Part shown: one piece after another, positions 58,628 through 64,000 of the stretch
How positions within the stretch are numbered: the stretch's first letter is position 1
Layout of the letters: every line of letters starts with the position of its first letter
Assembly: GCA_036268425.1 (NCBI GenBank)
Contig: DATAUE010000138.1
Coordinates: 1 to 64,000, forward strand
Direction: 5' to 3'
Source of the DNA: DATARH01 sp036268425
GTDB lineage: Bacteria > Pseudomonadota > Alphaproteobacteria > ATCC43930 > CGMCC-115725
Length of the DNA: 64,000 nucleotides
Notes under the pieces: generated by a model
Told to the model about the DNA's origin: nothing
The model's input: only the letters and a program-made list of their open reading frames with translations
Database searches by the model: none
Made by a program: the position numbers and the translations under genes

Positions 58628-59297
58628 TGGCGTTCTCTCCGCCTTCCTTGGGCTCAGGCGCAGGTTCGAGCGTCGTCAGGGGCGGCGGTGCCGGCGGTTC
58701 GAGCAACGCCTTCTTGCCGTCAAGCGGCGCCGAGCCGCCACGCCCGATCATCGAACCGCGCGGCGGGATGCGACCGACGCTCAACGCGTCGATCAGCGTA
58801 TCCGTCAGCGACCCGTCCATGTCTTCGTAGAAATCGTCATTGACCTGGAGGATCGGCGCGTTGACACAGGCCCCCAGACATTCGACCTCGACCAGCGTGA
58901 ATAGCCCGTCCTCGCTGGTGCCACCCATCCCGACGCCTAGCTTTTTCTCGCACGCTGCGACCACCTCGTCGGAGCCGCGCAGCCAGCACGGCGTCGTGGT
59001 ACAGACTTGCAGCAGATAGCGCCCGACTGGCCGCAGGTTGAACATCGTGTAGAAGGTCGCGACCTCGTAAACGCGGATGCGGGCCATGCCGAGCGTCTCG
59101 GCGACATGATCCATCGCGGCGCGCGGCAGCCAGCCGCCCGATTGGCGCTGCGCCAGATCGAGCAATGGCAGCACGGCACTGGCTTGCCGCCCTTCCGGGT
59201 ATTTCGCGATATAGGCGTTGGCCCGTTCGCGGTTTTCGGCGGTGAATGCGAAATGCTCGGGCTGGGTAAAGGCCGGCCCTTCGGCGTGGCTGTTCAC
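58617..59297 (-). CDS. nuoE: NADH-quinone oxidoreductase subunit E
   Basis: A 226-residue subunit with the thioredoxin-like 2Fe-2S fold (cluster N1a): CTTTPCWLRG and ECLGACVNAP carry the four Cys. The GTG start lies in a GTGA overlap with nuoD. The last 45 residues are a Pro/Ala/Glu-rich tail, found in many alphaproteobacterial NuoE proteins. Confidence 0.96.
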   Translation of the reverse strand: MNSHAEGPAFTQPEHFAFTAENRERANAYIAKYPEGRQASAVLPLLDLAQRQSGGWLPRAAMDHVAETLGMARIRVYEVATFYTMFNLRPVGRYLLQVCTTTPCWLRGSDEVVAACEKKLGVGMGGTSEDGLFTLVEVECLGACVNAPILQVNDDFYEDMDGSLTDTLIDALSVGRIPPRGSMIGRGGSAPLDGKKALLEPPAPPPLTTLEPAPEPKEGGENANAG

Positions 59298-60544
59298 CGG
59301 TCGATCTCGCCGAAAACAATATCCATCGAGCCGATCACCGCGACCAGATCGGCCAGCATGTGGCCTTTGCACATGAATTCGGAGGCTTGCAGAAAGGCAA
59401 ACCCCGGCGCGCGTATCTTGCAGCGATAGGGCCGGTTGGTGCCGTCGGCGACGACATACACGCCAAACTCCCCCTTGGGCGCCTCGACGGCTGTATAGGT
59501 CTCACCGGCCGGAACGTGATAGCCCTCGGTATAGAGCTTGAAATGATGGATCAGGGCTTCCATCGACTGCTTCATCTCGGCCCGCGGCGGCGGCGCGACC
59601 TTGCGGTCGTTGACCTTGATCGGCCCAGCCGGCATCTGCGCCAGCACCTGCTTGATGATGCTGAGCGATTGCCGCATCTCTTCGAGCCGCACGAGATAGC
59701 GGTCCCAGCAATCGCCGTTTTTGCCGATCGGTATATCGAACTCGACCTTGTCGTAGGCGTCGTACGGCTGCGCCCGGCGCAGATCCCAGGCGATGCCCGA
59801 ACCACGCAGCATCGGGCCGGTGAAGCCCCAATCGAGGGCGTCCTTCGCGGTGACGACGCCGATATCGACGCAGCGTTGCTTGAAGATGCGGTTTTCCGTC
59901 AGCAGTCGCTCGATATCGTCGATGGTCTTCGGGAAGGTTTCGCAGAACGCCGCGATATCGTCGGCGAGGCCGGGCGGCATGTCCATGTGAACACCGCCGG
60001 GGCGAAAGTAATTAGCGTGCAACCGCGCGCCTGAGACGCGCTCATAAAACTCCATCAGCCGCTCGCGTTCCTCAAAACCCCAGAGGAACGGCGTGATCGC
60101 GCCGACATCCAGCCCGAAGGCGCAGATGTTGAGCAGGTGGTTGAGGATGCGGGTGATCTCGGCGAACAGCACGCGGATGTATTGCGCGCGCGGCGGCGGC
60201 TCGATCCCCAGCAGCTTTTCGACCGCCAGCGCGAAAGCGTGCTCCTGACACATCGGCGAGACGTAATCGAGCCGGTCGAAATAGGGGATCGCCTGAAGGT
60301 AGGTCTTGTACTCGATCAGCTTTTCGGTGCCGCGATGCAAGAGGCCGATATGTGGGTCGGCGCGTTCGATGATCTCGCCGTCCATCTCCAGCACCAGCCG
60401 CATCACGCCGTGTGCGGCCGGATGCTGCGGTCCGAAGTTCATCGTAAAATTGCGAATCAGCGGGCTGCCGCTGAGATCGTCGCCGCCGCCATCGCCGCCA
60501 GGCGACGGCATGATGGAAGACGGCAGAATCGCGGGATCGCTCAT
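59294..60544 (-). CDS. nuoD: NADH-quinone oxidoreductase subunit D
   Basis: A 416-residue subunit derived from the large subunit of nickel-iron hydrogenase, lining the quinone pocket. FTMNFGPQHPAAHGVMRLVLEMDGE and HIGLLHRGTEKLIEYKTYLQ are diagnostic, and the C-terminus FGEIDR is standard. ATG 60544 lies in an ATGA overlap with nuoC. The N-terminus has an extra Gly/Asp-rich stretch of about 20 residues. Confidence 0.97.
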   Translation of the reverse strand: MSDPAILPSSIMPSPGGDGGGDDLSGSPLIRNFTMNFGPQHPAAHGVMRLVLEMDGEIIERADPHIGLLHRGTEKLIEYKTYLQAIPYFDRLDYVSPMCQEHAFALAVEKLLGIEPPPRAQYIRVLFAEITRILNHLLNICAFGLDVGAITPFLWGFEERERLMEFYERVSGARLHANYFRPGGVHMDMPPGLADDIAAFCETFPKTIDDIERLLTENRIFKQRCVDIGVVTAKDALDWGFTGPMLRGSGIAWDLRRAQPYDAYDKVEFDIPIGKNGDCWDRYLVRLEEMRQSLSIIKQVLAQMPAGPIKVNDRKVAPPPRAEMKQSMEALIHHFKLYTEGYHVPAGETYTAVEAPKGEFGVYVVADGTNRPYRCKIRAPGFAFLQASEFMCKGHMLADLVAVIGSMDIVFGEIDR

Positions 60545-61176
60545 GGCGCCTTCCCTTCGTCGGGCGCGCTCGCCTTTTCGTCGCCCGGCAACACCTTGTC
60601 CATCCCTTCCCACGGCGACAGGAAGTCGAAACTACGAAATTCCTGTTTCAGTTTGACCGGTTCGTAAACCACGCGTTTCTGGTCGTCGTCGTAGCGCAAT
60701 TCGACGTACCCGGTCAGCGGGAAGTCCTTGCGCAACGGGTGCCCGTCAAACCCGTAATCGGTCAGGATGCGACGCAGATCGGGGTTGTCGGCGAAATAGA
60801 TGCCGAACAAATCCCAGGCTTCGCGCTCCCACCAGCCGGCGCAACTGAAGAGGCCGACGGCCGACGGCACCGGCTTTTCTTCGTCGGTCTGCACCTTGAG
60901 CCGGATGCGCTGGTTAAGGCCGATGCTGAGCAGGTTGTAGACAACGTCGAAGCGGAACTCGCGATCGGGGTAGTCGGCGCCGCAGACATCGCACAGCAAC
61001 GTGAAACGACATTTCTCGTCATCGCGCAGAAACGCCAGCACCTGCGGCAGCGCGTCGCGCTCGACGGCACAGCATAATTCGCCGTGATGGATCACGCTCC
61101 CCGTCACCGCGTCGGGCAGGGCCGCGGTAACATATTCGGCGAGGGCGTTCAGCTTGTCGTCTTGTGTATCGGCCAT
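60541..61176 (-). CDS. nuoC: NADH-quinone oxidoreductase subunit C
   Basis: A 211-residue 30-kDa subunit with DVCGADYPDREFRFDVVYNLLS, WWEREAWDLFGIYFADNPDLRRILTDYGFDGHPLRKDFPLTGY, the signature of the family, and a C-terminal acidic tail. It is not fused to nuoD. It starts 3 bases after the nuoB stop. Confidence 0.97.
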   Translation of the reverse strand: MADTQDDKLNALAEYVTAALPDAVTGSVIHHGELCCAVERDALPQVLAFLRDDEKCRFTLLCDVCGADYPDREFRFDVVYNLLSIGLNQRIRLKVQTDEEKPVPSAVGLFSCAGWWEREAWDLFGIYFADNPDLRRILTDYGFDGHPLRKDFPLTGYVELRYDDDQKRVVYEPVKLKQEFRSFDFLSPWEGMDKVLPGDEKASAPDEGKAP

Positions 61177-61179
61177 CGG

Positions 61180-61734
61180 TCAGCGGGCGAAGTGACGGGT
61201 GCGTTTGATCTTCTTCTGCAACAACAGCACGCCGTAGAGCAGCGCCTCCGCAGTCGGTGGGCAGCCCGGCACATAGATGTCGACCGGCACGATGCGGTCG
61301 CAGCCGCGCACCACCGAATAGGAATAATGGTAATAGCCGCCACCATTGGCGCACGACCCCATCGAAATGACCCAGCGTGGCTCGGCCATCTGGTCGTAGA
61401 CCTTGCGCAGTGCCGGCGCCATCTTGTTGCACAGCGTGCCGGCGACGATCATCACATCGGATTGCCGCGGGCTCGGCCGGAACACGACGCCGAACCGGTC
61501 GAGGTCATAGCGGCTGGCGCCGGTATGCATCATCTCGACGGCACAGCAGGCGAGCCCGAACGTCATCGGCCACAACGATCCGCTGCGCGCCCAGCCCAGC
61601 AATGCGTCGGCGGTCGAGGTGATAAAGCCGCGATCCTGCAGCTCTTCGGTCGCGGCCCGCAGCAGCAGGTCCTGCTCCGGCCCCGGTGGTACGGGCAGTG
61701 TGCCGGACCTGGCGGGCGTGTCGATCACTCCCAT
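61180..61734 (-). CDS. nuoB: NADH-quinone oxidoreductase subunit B
   Basis: A 184-residue subunit that holds cluster N2, the last before quinone: FGLACCAVEMMHTG, GSCANGGGYYHYSYSVVRGCDRIVPVDIYVPGCPPTAEALLYG give the four Cys ligands. ATG 61734 (MGVIDTPAR) is chosen; it overlaps the nuoA stop by 10 bases. Confidence 0.97.
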   Translation of the reverse strand: MGVIDTPARSGTLPVPPGPEQDLLLRAATEELQDRGFITSTADALLGWARSGSLWPMTFGLACCAVEMMHTGASRYDLDRFGVVFRPSPRQSDVMIVAGTLCNKMAPALRKVYDQMAEPRWVISMGSCANGGGYYHYSYSVVRGCDRIVPVDIYVPGCPPTAEALLYGVLLLQKKIKRTRHFAR

Positions 61735-62090
61735 TCGAGCGCCCCCTTGTTCCATTCGTAGATGAACCCGATCGTCAGCACGCCGAGAAACACCAGCATC
61801 GACCAGAAGCCGAACATGCCGATATCACCCAGCGATACGGCCCAGGGGAACAGGAATGCAACCTCAAGGTCGAAGATGATGAACAGAATTGCGACCAGGT
61901 AATAGCGCACGTCAAACCGCACGCGGGCGTCTTCGAACGGGTCGAAACCGCATTCGTACGGCGACAGCTTTTCCGAATTCGGGTTCTGTCGCGCCACGAC
62001 GAACGATGCGGCGATCATCACCACCGCCAACCCACCGGCAATGACCAGAAACACCAGGATCGGAAAATATTCGCTGAGCAGGCTCTCCAT
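61725..62090 (-). CDS. nuoA: NADH-quinone oxidoreductase subunit A
   Basis: A 121-residue membrane subunit with three helices and the loop ECGFDPFEDARVRFDVRYYLVAILFIIFDLEVAFLFPWA, which is diagnostic. It is the first gene of the fourteen-gene operon; the promoter should lie in the 192 bases between it and tRNA-Asp. Confidence 0.97.
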   Translation of the reverse strand: MESLLSEYFPILVFLVIAGGLAVVMIAASFVVARQNPNSEKLSPYECGFDPFEDARVRFDVRYYLVAILFIIFDLEVAFLFPWAVSLGDIGMFGFWSMLVFLGVLTIGFIYEWNKGALEWE

Positions 62091-62282
62091 GCCGAACCTC
62101 TGGACTCCTGGACCGATCGCGGCGGCGTAGAACCCCGGCCGGCACGCGCGGATCGCGGCAGGTCGGAAATGCGCTGCAAATCGCCGTAGATATCAGCCGG
62201 ACGCGCGGCCCAGGGAAACCCGACAACCGGGAAAACCCCGACAAGACCGGCGAACCAGCCCTCCATTCGCCTCCAAAATCGA
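62091..62282 (-). promoter_or_regulatory. Leader region of the nuo operon
   Basis: The 192 bases between tRNA-Asp and nuoA hold no convincing gene. As both are read on the minus strand, this is where a nuo promoter is expected, unless the operon is also served by readthrough from the tRNA. I see no clear binding-site palindrome. Confidence 0.4.
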
Positions 62283-62359
<77 letters not shown>

Positions 62360-62493
62360 GCGACGCTCGATCGCGGTGTGTCGTCGTACCTAGGCGCCCG
62401 GAAGGTGTCAAGCAAGTCACCCGGAAAACAGGGCAGACGCGCAACATGCCGCGCCCGAATTGCCACAGGTCCCCGCCACCTCCCCCGCGGCGC

Positions 62494-63246
62494 CTATGCG
62501 AGATACCCGCCGCCGTTGACGTGCAGCGTGTGGCCCGTGATGAAGCCGGCATCATCCGACGCGAGAAACACCGCAGCGCGCGCGATATCATCCGGCTGGG
62601 CAAGGCGGCCGAGCGGCAAGGCCCGGCCCATCGCCATCAATTCCTCCTCACTGCTGCCGTAGCGCGGCTGCGCCGTATCGGTCAGGCCCGGTGCGATCGC
62701 ATTGACGCGGATGCGGTGCGGCGCCAGTTCCAGCGCCATCTGCCGGGTCATCGACAAGACGCCGCCCTTGCTCGCGCAATAATGCACGCCGCGCGGCGAC
62801 CCGCGATAGGCAGCGCCGGAGGTCATATTGATGATCGATCCTGCCCGCCCCGCCGCCACCATCGCGCGGGCGACGGCCTGAGCGCAGAAGCAGGCACCCT
62901 TCAGGTTGACGTCGAGCACGAAATCCCAATCACGCTCGACCATGTCGAGAAACGACACGCGCGGAAAGACACCGGCATTGTTGATCAGCACATCGACTGG
63001 CCCAAGTTGCCGCGCCACCGCGTCGACCATCGCGGTCACGGCGTCGAGCCGCTCCATATCGGCCTGTACCAGCAAGGCGCTGCGGCCCGTCGCGGCAACC
63101 CCTTCGGCGACGCGCTGCGCCGCACCTTTGTCATCCAGCCAGTTGATCGCGACATCGGCTCCGGCCGCAGCAAACGCCAGCGCCGTCGCCGCCCCGATCC
63201 CCTGCTGCGCTCCGGTAACCAGCACCACCTTGCCCGCATGTTGCAT
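62494..63246 (-). CDS. SDR-family oxidoreductase (3-oxoacyl-ACP reductase-like)
   Basis: A 250-residue short-chain dehydrogenase. VLVTGAQQGIG is the nucleotide-binding loop, INNAGV a structural motif, and the catalytic Ser, Tyr and Lys appear in NMTSGAAYRGS and YCASKGG. The C-terminus with RAAVFLASDDAGFITGHTLHVNGGGYLA is typical of FabG-like enzymes. ATG 63246 (MQHAGKVVL) is clear. The substrate is unknown. Confidence 0.93.
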   Translation of the reverse strand: MQHAGKVVLVTGAQQGIGAATALAFAAAGADVAINWLDDKGAAQRVAEGVAATGRSALLVQADMERLDAVTAMVDAVARQLGPVDVLINNAGVFPRVSFLDMVERDWDFVLDVNLKGACFCAQAVARAMVAAGRAGSIINMTSGAAYRGSPRGVHYCASKGGVLSMTRQMALELAPHRIRVNAIAPGLTDTAQPRYGSSEEELMAMGRALPLGRLAQPDDIARAAVFLASDDAGFITGHTLHVNGGGYLA

Positions 63247-63336
63247 GTTCCGACTCCCCTGACGTGCCTGGTTAGCGGCTGGCCCGAAACGACTGGCGCA
63301 GTATGCTGCGCGGCGCTCTGTTCCGGGAGATACGCA

Positions 63337-64000
63337 ATGGGCATGCTGGTCAACGGCATCTGGCACGACGACGACCCTTCGGCTGACAGTATCGGGCGTT
63401 TCGTGCGGCCCGATTCGATCTTCCGCGACCGGGTGAGCCGCGACGGCACCTCCGGCTTCAAGGCCGAAGCGGGGCGTTATCACCTGGTGACCGCGCCGTC
63501 ATGCCCGTGGGCGCATCGCAGCGTGCTGATGCACAAGCTGAAACGCCTCGACACTGCGATCCCGCTGCTCGAATCCGATCTGCCGAAAGGCGAAGGCTGG
63601 GCCTATTCCCGCGGCTTTGACGATCTCGCGCCGATTGACGGGGTATTTCACGTCCATCAGGTCTACAGCGCGGCACGCTCCGATTATACCGGGCGCGCTA
63701 CTGTGCCATTGCTGTGGGACCGGCGGACCCGCACCATCGTCAACAACGAATCCTCGGAAATCATCCGCATGCTGAATTCGGAATTCGACGAATTCACCAA
63801 TGCCGCGATCGATCTTTACCCGGAGGAACTGCGCGACGAGATCAATCAGGTCAATTCGTTCGTCTACGATAACGTCAATAATGGCGTCTATCGCGCCGGT
63901 CTGGCAAAAAGCCAGACCGCTTATGAAGCCGCGTTCGGCAAATTGTTTGCGGCATTCGATGAACTGGAAACCCGCCTCGGCAAGCAACGCTGGCTGGTTG
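63337..64000 (+). CDS. Glutathionyl-hydroquinone reductase-like protein (3' end outside window)
   Basis: The 221 residues visible belong to the ECM4/YqjG branch of the glutathione transferase superfamily: the N-terminal segment with FVRPDSIFRDRVS, the active-site SCPWAHRSVLMHKLK with its catalytic Cys, and then VPLLWDRRTRTIVNNESSEIIRMLNSEFDE, the thioredoxin-fold end. These enzymes reduce glutathionyl-hydroquinones. GGGAGA precedes the ATG. The gene runs off the right edge and is divergent from the SDR gene. Confidence 0.93.
   Translation, partial: MGMLVNGIWHDDDPSADSIGRFVRPDSIFRDRVSRDGTSGFKAEAGRYHLVTAPSCPWAHRSVLMHKLKRLDTAIPLLESDLPKGEGWAYSRGFDDLAPIDGVFHVHQVYSAARSDYTGRATVPLLWDRRTRTIVNNESSEIIRMLNSEFDEFTNAAIDLYPEELRDEINQVNSFVYDNVNNGVYRAGLAKSQTAYEAAFGKLFAAFDELETRLGKQRWLV

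Overview
The window looks like part of an alphaproteobacterial chromosome, most probably Rhodospirillales or a close relative. The reasons are the high GC content, the gene order nuoN-birA-coaX-rnj-mce-DUF1467 after the nuo operon, and the block glyQ-glyS-ppdK next to an S49 peptidase, a methyltransferase, a DUF2007 protein and a divergent polyprenyl synthetase. I cannot name the species. No stretch longer than 300 bases lacks a gene; the largest gaps are about 250, 202 and 192 bases and lie at divergent or operon-leading positions.

Region A (1..10220) is the right-hand part of an integrative element. It holds about 28 very small plus-strand genes, most joined by NTGA or TGATG overlaps. It ends with an excisionase-like HTH gene, a tyrosine recombinase, one more small gene and a 56-base copy of the 3' end of tRNA-Val(GAC), which is the attachment site. 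No capsid, tail, portal or replication gene is visible, so it is either the accessory end of a larger prophage or a satellite-like island whose left end is outside the window. Recognisable members are a protein with 9-residue repeats and a DUF7666-like tail, a DUF5131 (Gp37/Gp68) protein, a DUF4177 protein, a J-domain protein, and several small Cys-rich proteins. One of these is a 56-residue protein with four CxxCxGxG motifs, so the island carries separate pieces that resemble the J domain and zinc finger of DnaJ.

Region B (10321..16166) is a locus for loading amino acids onto a carrier protein: an amino acid:[carrier protein] ligase (class II aminoacyl-tRNA synthetase homologue with its zinc ligands), an acyl-CoA-dehydrogenase-like flavoprotein, a divergent small carrier protein, an alpha/beta hydrolase, a SnoaL-like protein and a FATP-type acyl-CoA synthetase. 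This is the most interesting metabolic locus here; its product is unknown.

Region C (16303..28646) contains an orphan periplasmic binding protein with a Pro-rich tail, an LLM-class flavin oxidoreductase that appears to start at CTG, an M17 aminopeptidase, a ThuA-like protein, a tightly coupled six-gene operon of five glycosyltransferases and one MFS protein (probably cell-surface polysaccharide or LPS core), and a YgfZ-type folate-binding protein.

Region D (28672..37965) is core metabolism and translation: ppdK, glyS, glyQ, a small membrane/zinc-ribbon protein, an S49 peptidase, a TrmN6-like methyltransferase (a second probable CTG start), a DUF2007 protein, polyprenyl synthetase and tRNA-Pro(CGG). 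Region E (37989..40897) is a partner-switching module: STAS antagonist, HATPase kinase and a cNMP-binding PP2C phosphatase, with a GPP34 (GOLPH3-like) gene behind the STAS gene.

Region F (40945..62090) has a D-aminoacylase-type amidohydrolase, tag, DUF1467, mce, rnj, coaX and birA, followed on the same minus strand by the complete fourteen-gene nuo operon for respiratory complex I (nuoA at 62090 to nuoN at 47336), with a long palindrome between nuoG and nuoF. The window closes with tRNA-Asp(GTC), an SDR oxidoreductase and the start of a glutathionyl-hydroquinone-reductase-like gene.
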